Source: Zonotrichia leucophrys gambelii | Taxonomy: Eukaryota; Chordata; Aves; Passeriformes; Passerellidae | Length of the DNA: 64,000 bases | Assembly (NCBI RefSeq): GCF_028769735.1 | Contig: NC_088172.1 | Span: 34,940,897-35,004,896, forward strand | Direction of reading: 5' to 3' | Part shown: one piece after another, positions 52,785-64,000 of the stretch | Numbering within the stretch: the first letter of the stretch is position 1 | Layout: every line of letters starts with the position of its first letter | Position numbers and translations under genes: made by a program | The notes under the pieces: model-generated | Databases searched by the model: none | Told to the model about the DNA's origin: nothing | Seen by the model: only the letters and a program-made list of their open reading frames with translations

Positions 52785-52790
52785 AATAAA
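52785..52790 (+). terminator. Poly(A) signal of the plus-strand LTR
   Basis: AATAAA in the context GCCAATAAACAGG, at the expected distance downstream of the TATA box for an R-region signal. Confidence 0.6.
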
Positions 52791-52842
52791 CAGGACACTC
52801 GTCCCCACGTGGAGAAGAGCGTTTCTTGTCTTCTCCTTTGCC

Positions 52843-52851
52843 CAGGTAAGA
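52843..52851 (+). promoter_or_regulatory. Consensus splice donor at the LTR 3' edge
   Basis: CAGGTAAGA, a full match to the vertebrate 5' splice-site consensus, about 110 bp downstream of the predicted LTR start site. It lies beyond the AATAAA, so use would require read-through of the poly(A) signal. Confidence 0.4.
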
Positions 52852-52858
52852 CTATGTG

Positions 52859-53358
52859 GGCCAAGGTCGATAGCCAGCTGGAGTGGACTCAAACAACAGC
52901 CCAAGAGACATGGATTCTTACAGGCACCTCCTTCAGGTTAGATGTCTGTGTCCCTCAGTTGTTCCAGAGGAGGGATGTCTGTTTGGACAGCCCATCTCCT
53001 CTTCACCTTTTTGGAGGAGGTTACATCCAGGAGAAAAGCCTGGAAATTTTTCTCTTTGTTCAGAGTGGGCTTGGTTTCGGTCTGTTGGTTTACAGGGCTC
53101 TACTATAAAGTAGAATCCAACACTCTTCCAAGTCTCTAAATGTTTCATACAATCAGTGAAAGCAGGGTGCTGTACTTTGCTATGCTTTGATGTTTTTCTT
53201 TACTTTACTTAGAATAAACAGGAAAGCAGGGATTATGTATCAGATGAGTCGTAAAGAACATTTTCATAATCCAGAGGCAGGAAAAAGAAATACACAAAAA
53301 TCCACCTGCAGCACAGACAACATTTGATGACTGTGTGGTACCCAAGCCATTGAAATCT
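52859..53358. other. Noncoding DNA beside the LTR
   Basis: Several short overlapping frames on both strands resemble no known protein. I cannot tell whether the first ~200 bp belong to the LTR insertion. Confidence 0.45.
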
Positions 53359-53376
53359 GTGTATGTGTGTGTGTGT
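53359..53376. repeat. Short (TG)n tract
   Basis: About nine TG units with one TA interruption. Confidence 0.8.
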
Positions 53377-56300
53377 CTTGCAATTAAAGCTGTCCTCCCA
53401 AGCATGAATCCCTTTTATGCTACTGTCCCCTCTTTGGCTGGCTTCTCATCTCAAGCTGAATTGAACCACATGGCTTGGGATAAAGAGTGCTTAGATAGAT
53501 ATGAAAAAACATGCCTGTTAGATGTTCTGAAAGTCTCTTTTTTGCAGAGAAAGAACCGGAATAAGATCAGATTAGTGTACTGTTATGATCCCCCTGTCTT
53601 TTCTTCTCTTGCTCTGATGTAAACGTAAAGCCAGGCTGATGATTGTTTCAAAAGCATAGGCCCTCTGCCTCATAACAAGACGCAGTTTTTCTGTGCATGT
53701 GTGGCTCTGTGTCAGTGTATGCTCAAGGATCTACCTTTTTCTTTCTTGGCTATTCCAAAACAAACTATGTGACATATGGCATATTTCAAATGTCTCTAAA
53801 CTTTGATTATATGCAAAATGCCTGATGGAAAGCAATGTAGATGCTTAGGTATTACATACACTTTAAAAATCACCTTGTCAACAGAGACTCAACAATTTCC
53901 CAGAAAATTAGTGAGAGTCATCATATCCTGCGAATTTATTACTGATAATGGGACAGTGCTATGACCCCCATCTCTGGTTTGGATCTATGGTGAAGTTCAC
54001 CATAGAGAGCTCAGAAGCTCACCATGAGAAAGTCCCTGCTATTGCCAGAAAAATCTTCCTTTTTCTGTCCAACCCCCTTATGATTAATACTTACCTCTTA
54101 TGTTCCATCTTTTTCCTCTTGATAAATATTACCTCCAAGGATATTCCTACTCATTATCAAAACTACTAATCCTTCTTGTTTCCCTATCTTTGAGAGCGTT
54201 TCTTTCAATAGAGCTAGAAAACTTGGGAATTCATTAAAAAGGAATGTTAACAAAAGAGGTGATGAAAAAAGAACCTAATGGGGACAATTTTATATACCTT
54301 TACAATTTTAAATACCTTTGCTCACAAGCTTGTAGTACAGTAATTAAGATATTTAACAGCTTTTGGTCAAATCAAAGCAAGTATTTACAGGTTTTTTTCA
54401 GAGTTGACAGAAAGAAATATTTCCCATCTCAAAATTACTCTCATGGAGAATTGAGATTGATAAGCTTCCAGTAATGCTGATTCCTCTCCATTAGCTATAA
54501 AATGTGTCCTGCCTAGACATAACCAAACAAGTTTTTGGCATCTGATATTAGGAAAGCCAAATTCTGTCCCAACTATTCCCCACTAATATCCTTTGACTAC
54601 ACATCAGTATTCTCTAGGCAGACATATCTACTGTAACTGTATTTTAACATGGAGAAAGGCCCATGGACCACTTGTGCTCAGCCAGGCTGCAGAGGACACC
54701 TGGCCACATGCAGGTGCCTGCTCACTCCCTGCAACCAAATATCCTGGCAAATGGCCCGAGCAACAACCCCTGTTAGGATGAAAATGCAAAAGAACGGGGA
54801 TAAAACGAATAGCAGTCTCTGCAGTGTGTTTGCCAAACCCCATCATAGTAAATAAATAAGTGTTGGCTGGACATTCAGCAGGGAATTTCAAAGTTGCTTT
54901 TGAAAGATAGAAGTCAACCTGAAGGAGCACACTGGCATAGAATAAATTTCATTTAACAGTCGGGAGCAATCTTGGAGCAAGAGAAGCAGCAGTTTGAGTC
55001 AGCTTTGGGGCTGCCAGAAGTTGCCTCATGGCATCACTACCCTGCCCAGTCTGGGCTGAACATCCTCTGGAATGCTGCAGGGAAACGGCAGCCAGCCAGC
55101 AAGGGACAGCCAGGGCAGCAAGCAGGGATGCTGGAATGAGCACCAATGCCTGTGTTTGAGGGTTTTTTCCTTTTTTTTTTTTTAAATATGCTTACAAGAT
55201 TCTTTCCAATTCCTCTTACTCTTGGCTAACTTTTTACCTTCACTTTCTTTCTCTCCTTTTTTTTTTTTAAATTGTGTTATTTTCTTCAGCTGGAGACACT
55301 ATGAAAAATTGTCACCAAGACATCTGGTTTTGCCTTTGAGCTATATCATATTTCATCCTTTTTTGATGATAAAGAGGATATTTTCAGACATAGTCATGTA
55401 TATCAAAACAGGGAGAATGTTTACAAGGGAAGACAGCCTCCAAATCTAGCTGAGATGTTTAATCTCACAGACAGGTATAATCAGAACCAGCGACTGCAAG
55501 ATGGAGAACAGGAAATTCAAAGTGGAAATAAAGGTGCTCATTCTTAATGATTCAAGAAAATAACTGTCAAATCATATGCTATTGTAGACATCCTGCCTCT
55601 GGAAACCATTAAAAATATCAATATTTTTCCGTGACATATATTTTACTTCCATCTTCAGATTATTTGGCTTGAGACAGGAATTATGAAGCAAAATTAATTG
55701 TTCAGTGTTTGACTGGTCACAGTTGCTTTTTAAGGCACATGAAAAAACAGAGCTCATTTAAAATAGTTTAAAAATGGTCATTATGAAAATATTTTGCTTT
55801 TTTTTTCTCATATTTATATATCTCCATTTTCCATGGTGGTTTTTTTCATTTTTATTACTTTAAAAAGGACTTGTTTTACACTACAATCTGGGAAGAGTGT
55901 TTATTTGTGGTTTTATTTGCAGTCTGAAAATTTCAATTTAATTTCCTTGGATTTTGCACTTTCTGTAATTTCTGTTTCTTCATTTTAAAAAATTGTACAA
56001 AATTTATTAATTTTGGTATGCACAAATGCTTTTCTTCTGTGACAAAAGCAGGTGAAGTTGAGTGCAAACTAAGGGTTGAAGAAGGAAGTTTGGGATTTTG
56101 CAAAGCAAATCCTGGGTTGATTCCTATCTTCAGTTTCATTTGATCTCAAAGTAACAAATCCTTGCACATTAGTCATTAGGAATATAAGCTGTTGGGCTCT
56201 GCTGTATGTCTGTGATGATGCTGTTCACAATTCCAAGCATAGTAAACAGTGAGCAAGATATGAAATAAGGAGAGGATAAGAACATTAATACAGAAATTTG

Positions 56301-56986
56301 ATGAAATAAGGGGGAAAAGCTACATCAGAATGAAATTCCATAGCTACAATAAATCAAAAGGTTTACCTATATATTTTTAGAAATGACTGATTTTCAGCTC
56401 ATGGTTAGAGATGAATAAGCAGACAGGACAGCTGGCCATGCTCTATTTATTTCAGGAATAATTGTTTAGAAGTTTAGAGAAAGAGAATTGGTAGAGAGTA
56501 TCTGTTTACCAGAAATATTGGATGCATCTGTAAAGTAGTACTAACCCAAGAAGATATTTGTGAATATGTGCATGTGTCTGCACACATTCATGTCACCTAT
56601 TTATTTTCCCCGTTTACCCATTTCTACCTGTGTGTTTTTGTGAGACTTTATACATGTCCCTGACTTTTCCTTCTATAGGTTTGGGTTCCTGTCATGGGGG
56701 TGTTTTTTTCCCTCTGAATTTATATTTCCTTCTTACCTTCTCTCACTGTGTTTAAAATTATGTGATCGCTAATATCAGACTAATATCATAGCATTAAAGG
56801 TGTTTAATTTAAATTTTGCTTTATATCCCCAGAAAAAAACAACCTCTGATGGAGTGAGAATGTGCATGCGAGACAGAATGCAGACAAGCTGGGGATGTGA
56901 CAAGTTAGATAATTAATTAGTCTCTTTCATGTCAACAGGGGGGTGCACATATTTTGATTTTGTGCATACATTCTCATTCACACATC
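53377..56986. other. AT-rich noncoding DNA with one short hairpin
   Basis: A perfect inverted repeat with 11-bp arms (TCTATGGTGAA) and a one-base loop lies at 53984-54006. T runs lie near 55171 and 55259. No gene or transposon was recognised. Confidence 0.5.
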
Positions 56987-57022
56987 TTTTTTTTTTCCCT
57001 TCTTTTTTTTTTTTTTTTTTTT
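56987..57022. repeat. T-rich tract
   Basis: A T10 run, a short CCCTTC interruption and a T20 run. If read on the minus strand it is an A tail, but no source element is recognisable beside it. Confidence 0.85.
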
Positions 57023-60000
57023 GATGCCTAGAAAAGTGAAGCCTTTAGCTCCATCCTGGTTTCGATAATGTGTCTGGTCTGATTACATGGATCTGAGCGA
57101 GGCGTGTTAGCACCCTGCTTATTAACCACTCTTCATCTGCAGCAGGTCTGTCTGTGTTAGACACCTGTCTCAATCTCCCCATCACATGCCTTCTGTGCAG
57201 CACTGTCATAGGAACAGCAGACAGACACCAACCCATATTTTTCAGAGGACTTTATTAAAGTAGCTAAATGTAGACAAAAGGCACTATATTGGCTTTTATT
57301 CTTACCCTTGTCTTTCTTTCCCCTGTAAATAAAAGTGTATGTGAATTTCCTAAAATCCAAGTTTCACTTTTAGATCAGTTCCAGATACTTTGAGAACGAC
57401 AATAAGGCAACCAGCCACTGATATTATACTAATCCCATTCCTGGATTCTACAAAGCCTCAGCAGGCAAAAGAAGTGACTTGTTCACTATATTTCCCTAGT
57501 GAAAATGCATGTTGTGACCTATGTTTAGAAAGCACTTCTTCTAAAGTTAGACCATCAGATAGCATTTTAAGAAACATCCTTTGAGGTCATGATGATAAAA
57601 GCAGGAGGACTTTATGAACGTATGAAAGGACATTATAGCTAAATGTCTGGATGGGTACTGTACTTTGCTGTCTTGTCCTGTAGGTAAGATTCAATTCACC
57701 TAATTTTGCTGTCTAAAAGTAGTTTTGGAAGAAAGCTGAGAATGTGCAGACTACAATTTTCCTTATCCTGAAATAAGATCCTGCTACCTTCAACGCTTCT
57801 GTCATGTTCTTTTGACAGAGATTTGACTAAATTGCACATTAAAAAAAAAAATAAAATTGTCCTCTCATTCCTCTCTTTTTCAATGCTTTGCCTAAGATTT
57901 ATTATTTCATTCTAGATACAACTTGTCTCCAAAACATTTTTTGTGTCTTTTTTCATTCTTCCCCAAAAAGTCTTGTAATCCTCATTGCTCTTGCTTGGAA
58001 AAAAACCCACTAATGAACTCCACTGTGGTGTGAGGCGCAAAAAGATTTTTATTTCACTATTCTTTCCTGTGCTTCCATTAGAACCCATCCTGCTTTATTC
58101 TTCTCTTGGACTTCAATTAACCCTACTGGGGGAACAGCTCTGTGTACACCAGCAGCAATGAAACCAAGCAGCAAAGCTGCTGGAGTCCATCTGCTCCTCA
58201 CACCACCAGAGACATGGACGTTTTTCAGATTTTTGTTACCTCCCTACCTTTGTATGGCTCTCACTACAGTCTGTGTTTTCTAAGCTCTCTTGAAATCTAT
58301 TTATCTATCTCTCTCTCTGTGTTCCTTTTCCTAACAGCAAAGTTGAAAAAATATGCATTTGTTTATATTCATTTTAACCCTTTTTCTCTCAGGATAGTCT
58401 GAAAAGCTGAAGAAAAATATTAAGAGACCCAACCTTTTACAGAAAGTGCATTTACCTTTACACATCCACCCTTCACAAGATTCCCAAAATTACCCTGGTT
58501 TTCCAGGCATTTTATAATGTGCTGAACATGTAAAGGATGGAGAGACCAAGTTCTGGGGTCAAATCTCCTTTCCCTCTATCCAATAACTGACAGAATGCCT
58601 GAGTGTCATGAGCAGTGAGAAGTCCTTCTGTCTGTGTAAATCATTTGTAGCAGAGTTTAAAGATTTTTATTCCCAAAACTATGATGTAAAGTACAGAAGG
58701 AGTGTGTCCATTTCAGAAAGGATATACTGAAGAACAAATCAGACTTACTGGCTTGTCCACTATTATACAGTTTGTGGATGTGCCAAGAATTGAGTGTAGC
58801 TCCTCAGTTCTACCCCAGTTCTCCAGAGCATCACCCGGATTATTGGCTCAGCTCTCTGTCAGCTGAAGTACTGAATCACTGAACAGGAGTTATTCCTTTG
58901 TTCAGCCCTCTTTTTCCAACGATTTATAATTGCAACAAGCTGAACTTGGATTTTTATTTATTTTTTTTTTACTGTTAAAAAAACCCCTCTGTGGTAGGTT
59001 GATTTTAAATTCCATGGAGCCCACAAAACCTTCAGGCTACCACAGTTCTGAGGTATTTATAACATGGTATTGATGTTGTGAAGTACTTCACCTCCACCTC
59101 TATCTGCCTTGAGACATCTTGTTTTCAGAGGGAAGTGAATACAAGTTCAAGGTTACAGGAGAACATTTCCCTGGCTTGTCAGCTCCTTCTCTTTCAGCTT
59201 GACTAGAGAGGTGCTTCACGCTCTCATACTTTATTCCTGTGATCAGACTGCAGGAGGCAAATGAGAGCTACGAGGGTTGTGGCTTTTGTGGTTTATTTTA
59301 ACAGTGGTTTATCCTCGGGGACAAAAATAAATAAATTAATTAATAAAAAGCACTCTGGAAAGCTCATATGGAAAAATGATGTGGGCTGTGTCATGTTGGG
59401 TCACTTTAGAGGTGGGTTGTAGACATCCACCCTTTCCTCCTCTGACAGGTTTCTGCTTCTATTTGGCAACAAGTGACATTATTAGCACTGATAGCCAGGC
59501 CTTGAGCTCACGGTGTTGATTGACTGGATGTTTCTTTTTCTCAGTGTGTTGAAAGAACAATCAGTGCCTCTGTGATACACTCATGCAGCACTAACTGCTA
59601 TTACAATTTATTGCCATTTCTTTGCAGGCATATATTATATGTTCTGACAAGGGGCTCTACAGGACCCTGCCGAAGTGATGTTGTATAAAGGCATTGTGTA
59701 GATTCATAGGAACATGGTAAGAACTTACAGCCTATATAAATGAGTAGGAATGGAGAAAAGGGACATGAAGTAGAAAATTGCCTTCCCTAGCAGTCATTTC
59801 AGCAGCTACCATGCAGTGCCACAGTCCCTACACATTCGATCATGTTTCCTATCTCATTAGAAGACTCAAAATTTACTGTCCTTCATTCCCAGGCTTCAGC
59901 TAGGAGCGTAATAATGTGTAACTTTGGACAACAAAGGCTTTCTGAATAAAACAAAAATCACAAGAACATGAAAGGAGGAGGAAAGGAATATATAATGAGT

Positions 60001-62971
60001 TTGCCTGCTAGGTCCACATCCCCTATTTATAAATTATGTCCCTATTAAGAATAAAAATATATATTTCCTTATAAGAGGAAATATTGAGATCAAGTTGCCT
60101 TTTCCATTTTCTACAGAAAACCTAGTTCCTATGCCTATGAGAGTAGTAACAAGAATATTTTGGGGAGGATAAATATCTGATACCAGAAAAATACCCAGAG
60201 AAATAAAATCACTTATCTAAATGGGTGCCTCTGGTTCCTTCTTGGTCTTGGGATGGTGCTGGGTGGATCTGCACCAGGCTGCTGATATGACACAGGGAGC
60301 TCTATAACCTCATGGCACAGCAGTCAGAGGCCAGGTGGAATACATGAACAAAAAAATGAGCCCCATGTTTAAAAGTCAGACTAAATAAATAGAAATTTTA
60401 AAAAATTTGAAACACAAAAAGCACTGGATGTGCACTCACAACTTGTCACATGTGAAGCTTCCCAGGATGGAAAAAAGCATCACTAGTGGCAGCAAGGACC
60501 CAACCTCAGCACGCTGGGATGTTAGCTGACCTCACACCAGTCATCACCCTCCCTGGCAGAGCAGCACTGAAAGGCTGTCATCTGCCTGATGCAATTACTC
60601 AACTCCTGAGAATGGAGGGGCAGCTGCACAGAAAGGGGTTAAGACTGCTTTAAGCATTTATCCTAAAATGTTTGCTTCATCTTTTACTCCTGTGTTTCAG
60701 TGGAGCCACAGAAAGATAATCCCTCCATAGAAAATCTGAACATATTTTCTAGCAATAAAACAAATGGTGGGTTAAAAAAAAAACACAGCAAAACAAAGCA
60801 GGGATACATTAATTCAAATGGGAAAAGTGTTTCCTTTGCTATTCATCATAACAAATAGTAGGAGACAAATTCCTGCCAGGGAATGCAATCTATACCTCTA
60901 AGTTAATTAGCAGTAAATGCATATTAGTTAGTGGGAGGGGTGGAAATCAAGAACCTTGTTATTTCTGTTTCTCGGTTCCCATGCATTTAAATTCACAATT
61001 ACACTTCTAGAGGAAGCTGCCTCTCCAGCAGAGAGGTCTGTGCTGATCAAGGGAGCTGCCTGTTTCACATACACTTAAGAAGGTATCTGTTGCCAAGGGG
61101 CCTCAGAGTTGTAACTGTTCACTGTTCTCATTTTCTCTTCTGCCAATTATCCAAACACTTTTCCCATTCACTTCATAATAATGATAATAATAATACCTTC
61201 ATTAGATAATCTCAAGGCAATTTCTTGTATAAAGCAAATTGAGGTTATTTCACCCTATCAACAAGAAGCAGGAGAGGTCACTTAGCCTTTGGCTGAAGCT
61301 AAATGCCCAAGCAAAATAGCCAGATTTCACCAGTTTCTCTACTTCGAAAAACACTGGATAAAATCTGCAGCCACTACCACTGCAAGGAAGCCAGTGGCTT
61401 AAATATCTGTGGCTTATTTTGTTTCTGAAGAAACCAAAGATTATTCCAGACTGATGGACATCCTTGGCTAAGTTCTCACTGTTTGTGCCTTTGGCTAGGC
61501 CATGAGAATGACAAACCTTTAATATAGCAATGTTGTGAGGACATAACCTCACAAAGAGGGCTGACATCCCTTTAACATTCCCAAAGCTTGAGACTGGGAT
61601 GTTGTGACTGAAGGTGGCCAAAGAAACCATGAACCTCTGTTGCCAGTAGAGAAGACTTTGCCAGTAAATGTTGTATCAAATTCCATGTAGATTGGTGAAA
61701 TTGGTAGATTGCTAAAATAACCTACTTTAAGCTAGAAATCACATGCAGCTTGTGGCTGCTCATGACAGTGCTGTAAGATTTGCAAAACAGAATTCCACCT
61801 TGTTGTAATTGGACATGAACTCCGGAAACAAAACTTGGTTCCAAATGTAGTTCTGCAAAAATGTGCAGAGAAAACAGTCATTGGTCTAAGTTTATCCTTA
61901 GGAATGGAACTTGGGCTATTTTTATGCAAGACTAGATGTTTACAGCATTATAGGAATGACAATGTGACCTTCTCAGCTCTTTTCATGAAACTCTTATTAC
62001 TGAAGCCATAATGATCTGAAGGTATAGGACTAGAAAATTTTGGAAAGAGAGGCCTTATTAAGGAAACTAACACAAACAGGGGAAAAAAATAGTCAAGTTT
62101 TGGCAGCAAAGTCTGTGCTCCTGACAACTCCTCTACTTTTTCCAACAGTTGGTTTAATAAAAGCTGTTACCTATCTCTGCAAACCTTGGCTTGCTATAGG
62201 CTTCAGATCAAAATCCAGTCACACTATCCAGAGACATCCACCTCCCAGTGTCAGAACATGGCCCATAGTAATAAGCCAATGAGTCCTTGAGATAAAAAGC
62301 CACATTTTAATTTGTGCCTTGAATTTGTGCTGCAGATTGCTAGACATATGGAGCTCATTAAAAGCTTTCAAAGAGAACAGAGCCATTGTCATTGGACTCT
62401 TGTTTCAAGTGCATATGGTTGCTTATGTACATGACAGTAGCAAAATACACAGCTTATCTCACAGTCTCTTCCAGTACCTTAACAACTAAAATTGTTATAA
62501 ACAGAGGTACTGAAGGGTTCTGCTTCAGGTGTGCCCTACCACCACTGTCCTCACGCCAGAGATCAAGAGAAGATGGTTAAATCCACTAAGACATGGAGAC
62601 AAGATCTGGGGGAGCAGCTGTGTTCTATGGGCTACATTGAGCCCTGGCTTCACAGAGATGACACATCATGTTGGACACCTATCAGAAAAGGGGGAAGAAG
62701 AGCACTGAAGAGGACGTGGGACTGGTGTTGGATAGCTGTTTAAAACTTCATGATTCCTTCTTAACCTGCCCTGCAAAAGCCCTCTTTAAAAAAAATGCGA
62801 CGTTCAAAACTATTCTGAGGCTTTGAAAAATAATCATGAATGCAGGGATATAATGAGCCAATCTCAAAAAATCTTTAAAGTCATTATCATTACTTTTTTA
62901 ATACTTTGACCTTATGAGTTCCTAGAAGCCAAACTTCCTGTTCTAGAATGGGCACTCTAAGGCAAATACAG
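57023..62971. other. Noncoding DNA, no gene recognised
   Basis: The longest frame (126 codons, minus strand, 61250-61630) resembles no known protein. The parts at 57045-57236 and 59180-59640 are non-repetitive and motif-rich and could contain conserved noncoding DNA. A short AAT/ATA tract lies at about 61178-61196. Confidence 0.5.
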
Positions 62972-63003
62972 CAGATGTGACAGATGTGACAGATGTGACA
63001 GAC
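62972..63003 (+). repeat. 9-bp minisatellite, three copies
   Basis: Three perfect CAGATGTGA units plus a partial fourth. They lie about 120 bp before the TTCC tract. Confidence 0.92.
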
Positions 63004-63120
63004 ATTTATGAGTCTTTTGATGGCATTATTAACCTTGACTCATGTCAGAACTCTAGGTTTGAATGCCCTGAGTACTGTCAAGATGGTTCAATGAATTCTA
63101 CTTCAGGAAGACATAAAGAG

Positions 63121-63480
63121 TCCTTCCTTCCTTCCTTCCTTCCTTCCTTCCTTCCTTCCTTCCTTCCTTCCTTCCTTCCTTCCTTCCTTCCTTCCTTCCT
63201 TCCTTCCTTCCTTCCTTCCTTCTCCTTCCTTCCTTCCTTCCTTCCTTCCTTCCTTCCTCTCCTTCCTTCCTTCCTTCCTTCCTTCCCCTTCCTTCCCTTC
63301 CTTCCCCCTCCTCCTCCCTTCCTTCCCCTTCCTTCCTTCCCCCCCTCCCCTCCTTCCTTCCCTCCCTCCCTCCTTCCTCCTCTCCCCTTCCTCCTTCCTC
63401 TCCTTCCCTCCCTTCCCTCCCTCCTCTCCTCTTCTCCTCCTCCTTCCCTCTTCCCCCTCTTCCTTTCCTTCCCTTCATTC
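63121..63480 (+). repeat. (TTCC)n pyrimidine tract, about 360 bp
   Basis: About 25 perfect TTCC units (63121 to about 63221) are followed by about 260 bp of degenerate C/T sequence (TTCCC, CTCC and CCCTCC units) with almost no purines. On the minus strand this is a GGAA/GGGA purine tract. Long frames on both strands (Pro-Ser-Phe-Leu repeats on plus, Gly-Arg-Lys-Glu repeats on minus) are artefacts of the tetranucleotide period. Confidence 0.97.
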
Positions 63481-64000
63481 CTACCTTTTTGCAAAACTTG
63501 CTCATATTCTGTTAAGGAACTAGGTTTGTGAAGAAACTTGGCCAATAAATCTGAAAGGAACAGGGTGTGGGAAGTAAAATTAAACCAATCTAGCAGAGAG
63601 TCATAACAGGAATCAGTGGATGGGAGCAAAAGCCAGATGAATTCAAATGAGAAATAAAGCACAGTGAGTGTGATTAGCCATTGGAACAAACTATGAAGGG
63701 TACCAGATTTACACCTGTTGTTTCCTTTGTGGAAAATGTGCTTTGAAAGGTGGCTCAAACCGGTAGCTCCTGGATTCAATCGTAAAATGCTTGGCTAAAA
63801 TGCAACTGCAATATATAAGAAGTCAGACGAAGGCCATTTACCCTTAAAATATGCAAAGAAGTGTTAACAGCTCTTCTGTTGATCTCCCTTCTCTATTCAT
63901 TCTCTTTTCTCTGTCTTGCTGAGATTTTGCTTTGATTTCACTATCCAGTGGGCACCAGAAAGAATGATGCCGGCACACATAGTCAGATAGAATAAGCTCC
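63481..64000. other. Noncoding DNA, no feature recognised
   Basis: No gene or repeat was recognised between the pyrimidine tract and the end of the window. Confidence 0.5.

Larger units (their letters stand above)
52462..52858 (+). mobile_element. Solo LTR of an endogenous retrovirus, plus strand (limits approximate)
   Basis: The block starts TGTTGTATTGCATTAAATAG and carries GGGTACGTTATGTCACGTGG, a C/T-rich segment, a TATA box (GTATAAA, 52703-52709) and AATAAA at 52785-52790, then a U5-like segment ending near CCCAGGTAAGACTATG. Spacing from TATA to AATAAA (about 80 bp) fits a short R region. CpG content is high for this window, so the copy is probably fairly young. A perfect 14-bp tandem (ATGGTCTTTCCCTC) lies at 52573-52600. 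Overlapping frames in this block are shadows. The 3' end and target-site duplication are not resolved, and no internal retroviral genes follow. The family is uncertain, although the layout fits songbird LTRs as I remember them. Confidence 0.7.

Noticed and set aside
52513..52941. 142-codon plus-strand frame
   Set aside because: Runs through LTR U3-R-U5 sequence including the TATA and poly(A) signals. Several other frames overlap it.
62977..63531. 184-codon plus-strand frame rich in Pro-Ser-Phe-Leu
   Set aside because: It is translation of the TTCC tetranucleotide array, which has no stop codon in any frame. There is no independent coding evidence.
63078..63779. 233-codon minus-strand frame with Gly-Arg-Lys-Glu repeats
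   Set aside because: Artefact of the GGAA purine tract. The flanking parts are not protein-like.
1..64000. CRISPR array, operons, tRNA or rRNA genes
   Set aside because: No spaced direct repeats, no tRNA-like cloverleaf and no rRNA blocks were recognised. The repeat content is avian, so prokaryotic features are not expected.

Overview
The window reads as vertebrate, most likely songbird (passerine), intergenic or deep-intronic DNA. It is AT-rich and poor in CpG. No open reading frame in either strand gives a protein I recognise. The longest non-repeat frame is about 170 codons, which is within chance expectation for 64 kb. I see no rRNA, tRNA, CRISPR array or prokaryote-style operon. The avian assignment rests on 5'-truncated CR1 LINE tails ending in ATTCTRTG-type octamers, and on LTRs that match what I remember of songbird endogenous retroviruses. 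No database search was possible.

Layout. 1-12 kb is unique-looking AT-rich DNA with a T-rich (GGTTT)n stretch and a TATC microsatellite. 12-18 kb is similar, with one weak LTR-like block near 12.2-12.5 kb. 18-24 kb is repeat-rich: a CR1 tail, a (GATA)15 array, a perfect 18-bp hairpin, a ~1 kb solo LTR on the minus strand (20162-21177), a degenerate CR1 piece, a perfect 17-bp hairpin and a 42-base A run. 24-34 kb is mostly featureless, apart from a purine tract at 30.7 kb. 34-38 kb holds two adjacent CR1 tails, a (TA)23 array, a 46-bp tandem duplication and a minus-strand LTR-like block with TATA and poly(A) signals. 38-48 kb has a candidate conserved noncoding block and four more CR1 tails. 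48-63 kb is again mostly unique, with a plus-strand LTR at 52.5-52.9 kb carrying TATA, AATAAA and a consensus splice donor. 63.1-63.5 kb is a ~360-bp TTCC pyrimidine tract.

There are no genes here to work together. Plausible function, if any, lies in noncoding regulatory DNA or in the retained promoter and poly(A) signals of the LTRs. I found no convincing undescribed genetic system. The most unusual signals are the two long perfect hairpins, both with 7-nt loops, and the LTR that retains promoter, poly(A) and splice-donor signals. LTR and CR1 boundaries are estimates made by eye.
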